A DNA stretch of 64,000 nt from Lamellibrachia satsuma (GCA_033239005.1 BSQZ01000006.1:10073162-10137161), one strand, 5' to 3'. Positions 23,265-34,733 are shown, numbered from the stretch's first letter. The notes: a model not told the origin generated them from the letters alone. Numbers and translations: made by a program.

Positions 23265-23799
23265 CTGAAATTGTCCAGTAGGCTATCTCAATCCATTTCC
23301 CACTCAGGGCTGAAAACAGTTAAGCAATGTACAATACCAAAACTGACCTGCTTCACAGGAGCAACTTGCACATTAGCGTAACAAATATAATCAACACATC
23401 TAAATGAGACGTTAGTCTTAAGTAGTTTCTATGAATTAGTCAGCATTTATAACTTTTAGTTTTAACAACAACACTCAATTAGCTTTAGTTTTCAATGTCT
23501 GCATACACATATTCTGTGTACTCTATCTAACCCATAAAGATGTGTCTGTTGGTCTGCCTGTCTGTTGTGTCCGGTTCACGGACGTATTTCAGGGCCAATC
23601 TAGATGAAACTCTACAAGGTGACCCAGGAGCCCCTTCTGACAAACATGGAGGGTCAGATGGGGAACTATCCACATGGGCCCCTTTTAAAAAGGCTTTATT
23701 TTGTTTTCTATATCATCATAAAGATAATAATTATGGCTGCCTTTTTTTCATCTCGATACTAGCGTTACACCAACTACTGTCCTGTCAGTACACCAGCTT

Positions 23800-24010
23800 A
23801 TATTAACTGTGTGGCCGTGATGAGAGTCCTTGTTGACCACCACTGTCTCCGGTTCTGAGAATCTTTTCCATTCAGCCTTCTCCTCAGATTCTCATCCACC
23901 CAACGGGCTTTCTGCCATCCTCTAGCGCCATACCTGCTAAAATCAAACATCTTGTTCCTAGTAATGTGGCCAAAGTACCCAAGCTTCTTCGCCGTCACTG
24001 TTCTCAATAG
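23800..24010 (-). pseudogene. LINE ORF2 C-terminal fragment
   Basis: The minus-strand reading contains TVTAKKLGYFGHITRNK followed by ARWVDENLRRRLN and RRQWWS. This is the standard C-terminal pattern of endonuclease-reverse transcriptase LINEs (a KKLxxFGHxxR block, an RxRWxDxI-like block, then an RxxWR end). No upstream reverse transcriptase is attached. Confidence 0.75.
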
Positions 24011-24059
24011 TCAACAATTGTTTTCGATCTTACTTACATAGTCATTTCTTTTCAATCCA

Positions 24060-24475
24060 GCTAATAGCATGTGACACCAAAACCTTGCTTGTCTTGCTGA
24101 GTATAGCCACCGTGAGAAAATTACCTGCCAGTTCTGTGTCATGGCATGCCACACCCAGACCTTGCATGTCTACTGAGTACAGCCACCGTGAGAGAATTAC
24201 CTGCCATTTCCGTGTCATGGCGCGCATGTCGTACTGAGTGCAGCTATCATGAGAGAATTACCTGCCAATTCTGTGTCATGGCATGCCACACCCAGACCTT
24301 GCTTGTCCTACTGAGTACAGCCACCGTGAGAGAATTACTTGCCAGTTCTGAGTCATGGCATGCCACACCCAGACCTTGCTTGTCCTTCTCAGTACAGCCA
24401 CCATGATAGCTTTAACTGCCAGCTCTGTGTCACGGCGTGCCACACCCGGACCTTTCCTGTTCTACTGAGTGCTGC
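24060..24475. repeat. 76-bp minisatellite, about 5 units
   Basis: The phrase accgtgagagaattacctgcc recurs at about 24109, 24185, 24246, 24322 and 24400. The spacing is 76, 61, 76 and 78 bp, so one unit has lost 15 bp. Units share catggcatgccacacccaga. Confidence 0.9.
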
Positions 24476-25010
24476 GAGTTGTTTGCTAATGAAGAACAGG
24501 TTGTTGCCGACAAAAGACATCTAGAACTTGCCTGCAGGGGGAGAGAACACTTTCATTCAGTGAAGTAGCACGATGATATCACCTTACACTAAGCACAAAT
24601 TTGGATAAAACAGTTGTTTATGAACCTGCTAAATGGATATAATTAATCCAAATACAAGTTCCCCAGTCTCAAGTTATCAGTTTAGTCAACTGGACTAAAA
24701 AATTCAATTCAAATTTATTGTAATTCGATACAAAGAACAAATACAAAGCAGAGCGAAGTACTTTCTAATAACATAAAGTGAACAATATGGGAAGAAAATT
24801 GTATAATGTTGTACTCCAATTAAGTTTCATCAACTACAGTTTTGGGCCATGTATGGTTTGGAACCTTTGTGTTTGGGGCAATAATATTTGTTGAGACAGG
24901 AGCTCTACTGCCACGTGCAGTAGAGCTGCAGGAGTTAGCTGCCCACCCAACCAAATTACATAGTTGTTGTCCACAGGCTCTCTTCATCATTGGGGCATTG
25001 TTAGAATACA
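24476..25010. other. No gene recognised
   Basis: This is presumed intron of the unrecognised minus-strand gene. I see no supported feature. Confidence 0.4.
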
Positions 25011-26290
25011 TTGTTAGCATACTGCTGCTGCAAAGATGCAGAGGCAGTATACAAAAAGAAGGAAGCCTGGACAGAAATAGAAAAGACCAAGGAGAGAGGA
25101 AATCAACCGGATGAAAGGATGATACACACATTCAGGCAGAAGAAGAGAGCGGCAAAGAGAGCTGTTGATAAGGCGAGGAGAGATACGGAAGCAAACACAT
25201 ATAGCAAGCTAGATGAGGTTGATGGAAAGAAGATGATATACAAAATGGCCAGAGACAGGGATGAGAATTGTAAGGACGTGAAGGGTGGGATTGTGATCAA
25301 GGATGGAAATGGGAAGTTAGTGACACAACAAGAGGAAGTACTGAAAGTCTGGGAAAGCTACTTCAAGGAGCTACTGAACCAGGAAGGAAATAACAACGGT
25401 CTGGAATTACCATCGTACATGAAGGAAAAAGTGGAGTTAACTGATATTACGGATACAGAAATGCAATGGGATAAAAGGGATGAAGAAGAGAAGACCACCT
25501 GGTATCGATGAGGTGTGTACGGAGATGGTAATGGCAGCGGGGGAGAGTGTAATCAGCTGGACAAAGAGGTTGCTAAATACATGTATGAGGTAAAGTACCA
25601 GAGGAGCGGCAGACAAGGTTAACTGTCCAAATGGAAGGGAGATGTGCAAGACTCTGGGAAATACTGAGAATGAGCCGTCAGAAAACAGAAATTATGTGGG
25701 TTAGACACCAGAGAGAGGGCTTCACCATTAGGTTGGATGGTAAGGAGATCAACCAAGTGGATGGCTTTGTGTACCTTGGAGGAATGATTAATGAGGATGA
25801 GGTATTCGTAAGTAGAAGTGAATGTGAAGCGAATGCTTGGGGAAAGGTAGAGGGAGTCATGTTGGACAAAAAAAAATTTTTCAGCTGAAAGGGAAAGTCC
25901 TGAGAGCTTGTGTTACACTGGCATGCCTGTATGGAGACAGTGGCATTGACAGAACAACACAGCAGCTGCAAGTTTGGGAGAACAACTGGGTTTGTAGAAT
26001 AACAAGAACAAAGAGGGTTGACAAAAGAAGGATGAAAGACCTGAGGAAAGAAGATGGGATGCAATACAGCTTAACAAGAAGATTGGTGAGAACCAGGGTG
26101 AGATGGGCAGGCCACTTGGTAAGGATGGATGCAGACAAACTAGCAAAGACAGCAGAGGTGGAAAAACATTAAGGACGCAAGAAAAGGGGAAGCCAACAGC
26201 TAACATGGGAGGACTGCATGAGGAGGGATATGAGAAGATCGGGGGAGCATGAAAGATGGAGAGAGGGGGCGGCCGATAGAAAACTATGAA
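25011..26290 (+). pseudogene. RTE-like LINE ORF2, internally deleted
   Basis: The 5' piece encodes the linker between endonuclease and reverse transcriptase (RQKKRAAKRAVDKARRD, MIYKMARDRDENCKDVKG, VLKVWESYFKELLNQE). At about 25510 the reading breaks. It resumes near 25631 with MSRQKTEIMWVRHQRE, DGFVYLGGMI and, at the end, TRVRWAGHLVRMDADKLAK. The whole catalytic palm, normally about 250 codons between these parts, is missing. Stops near 25886 and 26170 add further breaks. The order and motifs fit RTE-like LINEs. The element lies in an intron of the unrecognised minus-strand gene, in antisense orientation. Confidence 0.85.
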
Positions 26291-26517
26291 AAGAAACAAC
26301 AGAGAGTGGCTAGACAATACTTCACCTGATCCTAACCCATGTATAAATTGCTTATGAGAAAAAACATTTCAATACAAAGTTTGCCAAATTTTAGCACCCC
26401 TCTACAAACATGGTGTTGTGTGACTATGGTGCACCATTTAGACACCTCGTGTCTATGACAGTGACAGGATTCTTCCCAGAGCCTTTTTCTCCTGACACAC
26501 CTATCTTACTGACTGAC

Positions 26518-26653
26518 CTATCTCATGCGTGACGAGGCTGCCATTATTGCTGACCATGACGCTCCACAACTGGATGGTGGACTGGAGGGTGGCAGCCACC
26601 ATCCTGTTACAGTTCTCCTGGCCAGTGTTGAGCAACTTGGCATTGAGGACCAC
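26518..26653 (-). CDS. Exon of an unrecognised gene (first of three linked)
   Basis: The acceptor tgtccttttcag is followed by 45 open codons plus one base, then a donor (gagatag/gtcagtc). The reading includes VVLNAKLLNTGQENCNRM, ATLQSTIQLWSVMVSNNG and VTHEI. It looks like an alpha-helical segment with two cysteine/asparagine-rich turns. The leftover base joins the next exon (23146-23264) in phase. I do not recognise the family. Upstream exons were not found; the region beyond 27 kb is filled with transposon relics. Confidence 0.55.
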
Positions 26654-27342
26654 CTGAAAAGGACATCTATAATGACACTTTTAAGCTTTGACATAAAGCA
26701 TCGATTTGTAGAGATAACAAAAACATTTTGTAGGTGGAAAGATCAAAGTATTTCACTGCCCTCCTTTGATTATTTATAAATAGGGCAGTAGCCTTTTCTT
26801 ATCAGCTCAGAAGAACTTTTAAACAATAGCAGTGACAAGTTGGCTGCTGTTACTAACTGCAATTAAGTGGTCAGGTGGGTGCAAGTGTAAACAAGGCAGC
26901 TAAGACAAATAAGATAAGATTTGTATAGAAGGCAAACTTAATGTTACACTTTGTAACAGTGTGGATGTCAGCAACTTTTTTACAGGCTTTTGAGGACTGA
27001 ACAGTCAGCAATAACTTTCTATCCTCTGTAAAAAGTGTATCCTCGAATGTGCTAGTATTATAATACTAATAAAATATTCGTATACATTCACAATTATTGC
27101 TTTGACTTTAATAATTATTGTATTTGAATAAATTATTTCACTTTGAGTGCCGCAAAAAGTATTTTACTGTGTGTGTGTACTAGAATGTGATATTCTTCCA
27201 CCACCAAGGTCCAAGCACACACGCACGCACACACGCACGCACGCACGCGCGCGCGCGCGCACACACACACACACACACAAAATTATTATCAGTAACATAT
27301 TGTTTTTAGCAAATTGGGAATACTTGATAAATTACACATTAC
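26654..27342. other. No gene; CA/CG simple repeat at 27215-27280
   Basis: This is AT-rich sequence. The only clear feature is a 60-bp run of acac, gcac and gcgc dinucleotides at 27215-27280. Confidence 0.5.
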
Positions 27343-27511
27343 CTGTACGTTGATCGAGCGGAAATTCTTCCTGTTGACACATTCGTTTGACGTGGGAGAC
27401 TGTATTCGCAAGTGGGTACCATCGATACAGCCTAATACGTTAGCAGCCGCAGAAATTTCACCTAGAATCTGGTCGGCTTCTTGTTGCGTTTGTGTACAAA
27501 ATTGTCATGCA
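27343..27511 (-). pseudogene. Harbinger transposase DDE-domain fragment
   Basis: On the minus strand the reading contains [20 protein letters not shown], then the signature [10 protein letters not shown] with the first catalytic aspartate, and ends [13 protein letters not shown] donor-like cag/gtaatg follows at once, as expected at the conserved intron position in some HARBI1-like genes. Upstream sequence carries stop codons in every frame. This is a different copy from the element at 15888-17207, which keeps the other half of the protein. Confidence 0.8.
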
Positions 27512-27746
27512 GACAATCGTTTGCCATGCTGCTATTGTGTAGTGGCACAACAGTTTATGCACGAAACATTCACGCCCCAAAGCCAGGTAGCAATGGCCCA
27601 AGACATTTTAAACTGTGGCTTTACATTTTACCCGAGAGAGGTCGAAACATTGCATGTGTTACATATTGGCGTTATAGTGTAAGGTGCTGCCACCTATTGA
27701 TTAATGTCGAATAATGAACCGTTGCATCGGTGTTGCTACGATGCTA

Positions 27747-28122
27747 AGTGGGCACGGACCACAGCCACTTTTCACATAGACGACCATTATAACGTTCTTG
27801 CGCCTGCATTGAAAACTTTTCGCACAAATTGCTTCAACGCATGACGCCCCTGCATTTCTGCCATGAAATTCCCCGGTTTCCAAAATATGAGTACATGCTG
27901 CCTAACAGCCACTGTGTCCTTACGCAACTGACATACCTACTGACAAATGGCATAATTTCAAAGGTTAGATGCTACTGCGCACAAAAACATCACTTCCACC
28001 CACTCGCTCATACAAACAATTTCTGCTCTCACATAAACTCTATCTGCACAATTAATTTTTTCCTTGGGACTCTTTATGTATGTAATGGCGGATGGATTCT
28101 GACTGTGGTCCGTGCCCACGTC
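27747..28122. repeat. Short inverted repeat, possible MITE
   Basis: The 17-bp word GTGGGCACGGACCACAG at 27747-27763 is inverted at 28104-28121. The arms do not extend further, and no clear target duplication is seen, so transposon origin is uncertain. Confidence 0.5.
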
Positions 28123-28239
28123 ATTTAACACTGATTTTGCGAGTGATTATTAAAAAGTGTGCTTCCCGTCCAGTTCGTGACTTTTGGCAATACGGCAGTT
28201 TGTGACACGAATCGTGACCACATACATCGGATATATAGA

Positions 28240-29835
28240 GTTTAGCGAATGCGGCTGGTATATGTTGTTATCAGTGACAATGGTAGTGGCATATGCATGC
28301 AAATTGTTGAAAGACGTTCTTGTGCAAGAGCAACCGAAGGAAAAGACGTTCGCGGAATTAAGAGACGCGTTTTTAAGCCATTATTCGCCCAAGCCACTGG
28401 TGATTTAAGTTTTTCCAAAGCAAAGGCAAAGGCAAAGGGTCAGAAAGAGGGAGAGTGCACAGAGTCACTTCTGCGTCGAAGCATGGGGGACGGAAGACAC
28501 TCAACAAGATGGAGAGAAGAGAATCCTTCAAGAAAGTCGAATGTTACCGTTGTGGCAAAGACCACGAAGCAGAAAGTTGTCCTTACAAGAAGAATGTGTG
28601 CCACATGTGCAAGTAGGACATTTGGCAAGAACATGTCATTGCGGCTAGACGAACTACCCACAACAGCGAACACAACCGGTGACATTTGTAAGCGCAGAAC
28701 CGGAAATTGGGGTTTGCATAGTGTACATCTGTAATGCTGGTGGAGCGAAGCCCGCATACGTCACTGTGGAACTTTTTGAAAAACCTGTGGTAATGCAATT
28801 TGATACAGGATCAGCAAAGTCGCTTTTCCAATAGAGAGAGTCGCTATACCAGGAACATGTGTTACTTCGAACAGTAATGGTTGGTACCACGAACCTATCC
28901 CTTACATTGGGGTTGTCACGTTGGATATGAAATATGATAATTAAACAGCTCAGGTGTCAGCGTATGTCGTCAAGGGCAACCAGATTACAAGAGGAAAACG
29001 TCACTAGGAAAGTAGAGCACAACGACTGGTCTGCTAATATAGGGGTGGAGCCAAAAGAGAACAAAACAGGGAAAATATGTGGATACATCAAGGTGACCAT
29101 CAATCGGAATGTTGAACTGAAACAGTACCCGCTACACAACGTGGAAGATCTCTTCGCGTCTCTAACCGGAGGTAAAGTGTCCAGTAAACTGGATCTATCG
29201 CACGCATGCCAACAGTTACAGCTGGATGCCGAGTCACAACACTATGTGACCGTGGACACTCACAAGGAAATCTATCGTTACCTGCGTATGCAAAACGGGG
29301 TGAGTAGTGCTCCGAGTATCTTCCAGTCGGTTATGGATCAGATCATCCAGGATCATGTCATGTACTTCCTAGATGACATATTGATTACGGCTGAGTCGGA
29401 GCGGGAACATGTCCATGTTCTGGGTGAAGTATTCACACGCTTTGAACAGTGTGGCATTCGCTTGAATCTGGCCAAATATCCGTTTGCTCGGAAATCCGTG
29501 GAGTATCTATCATCGAATGGATGCGGAGGCTATTCTTCCAACATCTGATAAGCTGAAAGCGATAATAGAGGCTCAGAAACCAAGTGACGTCAATCAATTG
29601 CATTTCTACTTGGGGTCGATCAACTACTATGCTGAGGTTGTACCTCCAATGTCTATTGTGTTGCTTCCACTACACTTGCTGCTGATGAAGAACGGTAAGT
29701 GGAAGTGGTCTCCAGAATGTGACAAGGCCATAGAACAGTGCAACACCCTGTTGTTTTCACAGAAAGTGCTTGTTCACTACGACAGCCGTAGGCTATTACG
29801 GTTGGCTACAGATGCTTCTCCGGCTGAAGGCACTG
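28240..29835 (+). pseudogene. Ty3/gypsy gag-pol relic
   Basis: In order there are: a Gag segment (EKTFAELRDAFLSHYSPK); a CCHC zinc knuckle near 28535 (CYRCGKDHEAESC); a protease-like MQFDTGSAKSLF near 28795; then a reverse transcriptase from about 29085 (KLDLSHACQQLQLD, GVSSAPSIFQSVMDQ and the catalytic YFLDDILI, where Y-x-DD is usual). The start of an RNase H domain follows (KWKWSPECDKAIEQ, ATDASP). Stops and frame changes occur between all parts. Sequence after about 29830 no longer fits RNase H and changes to Maverick-like sequence. No LTR is visible. Confidence 0.85.
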
Positions 29836-29985
29836 TGTCACGTCTTCGTGTTGTACACGATCATCGTGGTCAACATCTACAATCTGACGATCGGTCACGT
29901 CGACTCTACTCTGTGGACGGCCCTGTTGAGTAGTTCGTTGGGTTACCTGCTGCCCAATCAGACTGTGAAACGAAATGACGCCTGA
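29836..29985 (+). pseudogene. Hydrophobic reading frame abutting the penton-like ORF
   Basis: The reading has two hydrophobic stretches (VFVLYTIIVVNIYNL and TALLSSSLGYLL). Its TGA stop overlaps the start region of the next ORF by a few bases, as is usual in compact viral genomes. It could encode a small membrane protein of the same Maverick-like element. Its 5' end is fused to the gypsy relic, so its true start is lost. Confidence 0.4.
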
Positions 29986-30100
29986 TTTCTACCTGACGTT
30001 ACCTAGCAATGTGTGTCGATGCATGTGCATCCCGAAAACACGTTGACTCGTCACGGCCTTACGTCGACGCATAAGTCTGCACGGCGACTGGGAATGCGGG
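29975..30100 (+). pseudogene. Maverick-like minor capsid relic, N-terminal piece
   Basis: From the ATG at 29975 the reading begins MTPDFYLTLPSN. It meets a stop after the KTR residues and continues in the same frame to GDWECG, where CR1 copy B interrupts it. The LPSN start and the GxWE motif, together with the pieces at 34.7 and 36.2 kb, resemble the penton (minor capsid) protein of Polinton/Maverick elements, also known as adintoviruses. The piece is GC-richer than its neighbours. It is broken by a stop codon and by the LINE. Confidence 0.6.
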
Positions 30101-30211
30101 TTTAACAAGATTTAACAAGATTTAACAAGATTGCCATCTCGAACAACAAGTTCCAGATGGCAAGTGGACAAGGAAGCCATTGGCTTATCGAGAGTCCAAC
30201 AATATTCTCAT

Positions 30212-32908
30212 CTATGTGTAGCCCGCCCTTATCAGATATCTGTCAATTCTATTTTTAAACATATTCACACTACTAGCATTAACACAATCATTTGGCAGTT
30301 TGTTCCATTCATTTATCACCCTCTGTGAGAAAGAGTACTTTCTCATGTCCAACCTACACTGCTCCTTAACTAATGCTGCTTTGTGTCCTCTGGCTCTACT
30401 GCCTTCTTTAAGTTTGAAAAACATATTCCTATCAACATCCTCATAACCGTTCACTATTTTAAACACTTCTATTTGGTCTCCTCTTAGTCTCCTGGTCTCT
30501 AGTGTTGTCAAACCACATTGTAATAAGCGACTTTCGTAACTAAGGTCTCTTAATTCTGGAATCATCTTAGTTGCTCTTCGTTGTATTCTTTCTAGCTTAT
30601 CTATGTCTTTTTTACGATATGGCCTCCATGCTTGAATACAATATTCCAAATGTGGTCTAACTATTGCTTTGTACAGGGGTACAATTAGATGTTTCTCCTT
30701 ATACGTGATAGTTCTCCTAATTAGCCCTAGAATTTGATTTCCTTTCGAAGCAGCAATCCCACATTGCTCTGAAACTTTCATGTCAGCATTAAATGTTACT
30801 CCTAAATCCTTTTCTTGTGTGGTTCTACCTAGTACAGCATCCCCCATTTATATTCCTCGTCCATATTTCCATGTCCTATGTGTATACATTTACACTTCCC
30901 AAAATTGAATAACATTTGCCATTTTTCTGACCATTTAACTAATTTTTCTAAATCATCCTGTAAACTTTGTTTATCTGTATCATTAGTAACCTTTCTGAAT
31001 ACTTTTGTGTCATCTGCACATTTGAGTACTTTGCTAGATATGTCATCCTCCAAATCATTTATATATATATTAAAAACAGTACAGGGCCTAACACTGATCC
31101 CTGTGGTACCCCACTCAAAACAGATTTCCAGTTTGAAATCTTACCATCTACTATTACTCTCTGTCTTCTGTGTGTAAGCCACTTTTCTATCCAGTTGATT
31201 ACATCATTGCCTATACCATGGGCTTTCAGTTTAAGTAACAATCTTTGATGTGGCACTTTATCGAAAGCTTTCTGAAAATCCAAGTAGACAACATCCACTG
31301 GTGACCCGTCATTTACCCACTTTGTAATTTCTTCCAAAAAACATAAGAGATTGGTTAGACATGACCTTGCTTTTAGGAATCCATGTTGAGATGTATTTAT
31401 TAATTTATGTTTTATGAGGAATTCCACCATGTGGTCTCTAATTAATGTTTCGAGTAATTTACATACAACTGATGTTAAACTCACTGGTCTGTAATTTTCT
31501 GGCTTCTTCCTCGATCCCTTCTTAAATAGCGGCATAATGTTTGCTTCTTTCCATTCTGAAGGAACTATTCCTTCTTCTAGTGACAAGTTAAATAAGTTTG
31601 CAAGTGGTGTACTAATTTGATCAATAATTTCCTTTAGCAGTTTTGGTGGTATCCCATCAACTCCAGGTGATTTATTATCTTTCATCTTCTTAATTTTCTT
31701 TGCTATCATTTCAGGAGTTACAAATAACTGCCCTAAATGTTCTGATTTATTGCCCTCAAATTTAGTCAATGGAACTGGAAGTGAGCTGATATCTTCTGTG
31801 GTAAAAACTGAGCTAAAATACTCATTCAGGACCTCTGCCATTTGGAACCCATCTGAAATTATGTTTTCACTGTTGTTTTCCAGTGGTCCGACCTTATCTC
31901 GAACTTTCTGTTTACTCCTTCCATAAGCATAGAAACTCTTGCTGTCATTTTTTATATTACCTGCCAATTTTTGTTCAAAGGTTCTTTTAGATTTTCTAAT
32001 TTCAGTTGTAGCTAGGTTAAGTGCCTCTTTATAGTTTGTGTAGTCTTCTACATTTCCAGTGTGTTTATAGACCTTCCACAGCATCTGTTTGTGAGCAATT
32101 TTTCTAATAGCTTCTTTTGACAGGTGTTTTTTCCTGGATCTTTTCCCTTGTTTTCTTAATGGAATAAATGTCTCAATAATGCCCTCAATCTCATATTTTA
32201 AACAAGTCCAGCATTCTGTTGCTGTCTTGTTCTTCAGCAAGTTATTCCAATCTATATTTGCTAGATATGTTCTCATCACTTTATATTTGCCTTTGTTGAA
32301 GTTCCTCCTCCATTGTTTTTTATATGTATTCCCTGTTTTTACTTTTATATTAAAATGGATTTGGTTATGGTCACTTGAACCCAAAGGTTCGTGTACTTTA
32401 ACATTGTCAACTAATTCATTTTGAGAAGACAAAATTAAATCTAACACATTCTACCTCTGGTTGGTTCCAAGACATGTTGAGTAAGGAAACAATCCTGTGT
32501 TAGAAGTAGAAACTGATGGTCGTCACCTCCAGCACTCTCTAATGATTCCCATTGTATATGGCCATGGTTAAAATCACCCATTATAACACATTCTCCCTTG
32601 CTCACCTCCCTTATCACCTTTTGTAATTTTACATCTTTCTCTTGTCCTATGTTAGGACTACGATAAACTACTCCTATTGTTAATGTTGAGTTCCTGGTAA
32701 TTATGTTACACCAAATTGCTTCCACACTATCTGCTTCACTTTTCAGTGTAATTTCATATGCTTGGATAGATTCTTTAATATACAAAATTACTCCACCTCC
32801 CCTTCTTTCTCGTCTATCCTTCCTAAACATTACATAGCCTGTCAGTGCTAACTCAGCATCTACTATATCTTCATTTGCCCATGATTCTGTGATGCCTATG
32901 AGGATCAA
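30212..32908 (-). pseudogene. LINE ORF2 (endonuclease and reverse transcriptase), copy B
   Basis: The endonuclease part shows IGITESWANEDIVDAEL, GGGVILYIKES, VIMGDFNHGHIQWESL and SSDHNQIHF. The reverse transcriptase part shows DNKSPGVDGIPPKLL, PENYRPVSLTSVVCKLLE, VYLDFQKAFDKVPHQRLL and SGVPQGSVLGPVLF. The catalytic box reads KCADDTKVF, with cysteine in the position usually Tyr or Phe. The C-terminus ends near VINEWNKLPN. Frame changes occur near 32447 (single-base loss), near 31060 in an AT run, and near 30840. Copy A lacks the deleted core, so this copy defines the family. The element looks recently active but is now disabled. Confidence 0.92.
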
Positions 32909-33073
32909 TATCTGCTACCATAATGTCAAACTCACTTTTGTTATTTACTATGCTCCTGGCATTTAAGCATACACATTTAAGTTCATTGTCTGAAATTATT
33001 GGTGAACATTTCTTTGGATGTGTATTTGTAGTAGTACTCCTTTGAGTTTTCTCTGTCAGTTCCCCCTGCGCAT

Positions 33074-34123
33074 CTAGTTTAAATAATCTATGGTACCTGT
33101 GCCCTCGTCGACAACTCTGACAAACTCACACGCAAGAACTGCAGCGCCCTTCCCTGTCAGATGAAGTCCATCTCTCATGAAAAAGTCACCTCTTCCCACA
33201 AAGTTTAACCACATGTCTACGAAGCCTACTCCCTCCTCCATACATACCTTCTGTACCTGTGTGTTGATCGCCATCCTTCTACAGTTCCTATATTCCTCAC
33301 CCCTGCCTCCCATTACTGGTAATATCCCCGACAATACGATCTGCCCAACTCGTGCCTCTTTAAGTGTCTTGATCAACCTCCTATACTTACCAATGATGGC
33401 TGACGTTCCCTCCTTATCTGTATTGTTCGTTCCCACATGCACGAGAATAGCACCTCCCGTGCCACCACCCATGACCTGTCCTGCCTTCTCTGCTATATCC
33501 TCTACTTTTGCCCCTGGTAGGCATACTGTTATGTCATCTCCTCTATTTACAATTTTATCCACTTTCCTAATGATGGAATCCCCCATAAATACCCGGGCTT
33601 TCCTCGCTTTCCCCTGTGATACTACATCAGCAAAGCTCCTTTCCTGTTGCACACTACTAGTATGCCCCCTTTCTCTCATATCATCGACCTTTACTGTCTT
33701 ACCACCTGGCAATCCCTCTCCACTCACCCGCTTACCTCTCTTTTGTTGCATTCTCTGCCTTCTGTCATCTTTCTTCTTCTTACCAGCTTTCTCCCTCACA
33801 TTGCCACTGCTCTCCTTGTTCTCCTCGGTCTCACCACCTCTGTTCTCCTCTGTCTCACCACCTCTGCTCTCATCATTCTCACCACCTCTGCTCACTTCTG
33901 TCTCACCCTGCCCTGTCATCATCAAAATCATACGCCTTAGCTCAATCACCTGCTCCTGCAGATATTTCACTGTAGTACACCCCCTACACACGAAATGGAA
34001 ATCATCCGCCTGCACCTCCGCCCACGAATTTACACACCCGGACTTTGCAAAGTCTATCCAGCTGTCGCAGCTAGAACATATCAAATTACGTTTTGCCTTT
34101 ACTTGGCGTTTGCACGGCGCCAT
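33074..34123 (-). CDS. LINE ORF1: zinc finger plus SGNH hydrolase, copy B
   Basis: An uninterrupted 349-codon frame begins MAPCKRQVKAKRNLIC. Cysteine pairs (CSSC, CRGC) around WAEVQADDFHF form a PHD-like finger. A short linker has three RGGETEEN-type repeats, followed by a basic stretch (KAGKKKKDDRRQRMQQKRGK) suited to RNA binding. The hydrolase shows RVFMGDSIIRKV, ILVHVGTNNTDKE and MRDGLHLTGKGAA, giving the Ser, Asn and Asp/His positions of SGNH enzymes. Its role in retrotransposition is not settled; lipid or membrane interaction has been suggested for this ORF1 type. Compared with copy A the two domains are alike and the linker differs. Confidence 0.9.
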   Translation of the reverse strand: MAPCKRQVKAKRNLICSSCDSWIDFAKSGCVNSWAEVQADDFHFVCRGCTTVKYLQEQVIELRRMILMMTGQGETEVSRGGENDESRGGETEENRGGETEENKESSGNVREKAGKKKKDDRRQRMQQKRGKRVSGEGLPGGKTVKVDDMRERGHTSSVQQERSFADVVSQGKARKARVFMGDSIIRKVDKIVNRGDDITVCLPGAKVEDIAEKAGQVMGGGTGGAILVHVGTNNTDKEGTSAIIGKYRRLIKTLKEARVGQIVLSGILPVMGGRGEEYRNCRRMAINTQVQKVCMEEGVGFVDMWLNFVGRGDFFMRDGLHLTGKGAAVLACEFVRVVDEGTGTIDYLN

Positions 34124-34299
34124 GTTAGAAATTAAATTTGTATTTGTTTATACTCCGTTTATAATCAATTTATACTAGGTAGTCTTCACAAAGACTGTTT
34201 TTGTGTGGTAATACACACTTTATAGTATGTTACTTATGTCTTAATTAAATTTACAGCTACTGCCTTGCAACTTACTTTCTATGTAACAGCTGACTAACA

Positions 34300-34610
34300 A
34301 AACGTAATATCGCTCGCGCTAACGAAATTTCAGTGACCTTATTTAAATAACACTGAATTACTACCTACGGCTAGCTTTTAACAATAAATGTTGCTAAAAC
34401 AAAATATTCAGGTTTTCAATATATAATATGTACTAAATTATTTACAATAATATTATGTCTCGTATTATGTACCCAATAAACTGAAAACAACAACCCTTAG
34501 TTATCGCTCGCGCTACCGAGTCGTCGGAGACCTACGATATAAACTACCCTAAATTACTCCTATAGCTAAATTTTAACAGCAACTATTGACTAAACAAGGA
34601 CTCTTGTATG
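34300..34610. repeat. Repeated block in the 5' UTR of CR1 copy B
   Basis: Two diverged copies of about 100 bp start at about 34310 and 34500. They share atcgctcgcgcta, then ttactnctanngctan, ttttaaca and tgactaaac-like words. Tandem 5' UTR blocks in LINEs often act as promoter monomers; here that is an inference. Confidence 0.6.
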
Positions 34611-34733
34611 TTTATGTTTAATATACACGCAATGATAATACTTATCCGATCAATATTCCACGCTTTAGACAAATATAAAATCAACCAAATTCAATCCCGT
34701 GTTCTCCTCAAGATTTCCCAAGATGCATTTGTT

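Larger units (their letters stand above)
30101..34730 (-). mobile_element. CR1-superfamily LINE, copy B, near full length
   Basis: Minus-strand order: a 5' UTR with a repeated block (34610-34300), ORF1 (34123-33074), ORF2 (32908-30212) and a 3' end of three copies of a 10-bp repeat (plus-strand tttaacaaga, 30101-30130). ORF1 is open; ORF2 has about three frameshifts. The element sits between two pieces of a Maverick-like gene that would otherwise adjoin. The 5' boundary at about 34730 is set by where the interrupted gene resumes. Confidence 0.9.

Noticed and set aside
33177..34178. 333-codon plus-strand open frame
   Set aside because: It is antisense to LINE ORF1 copy B, whose minus-strand reading has clear zinc finger and SGNH motifs.
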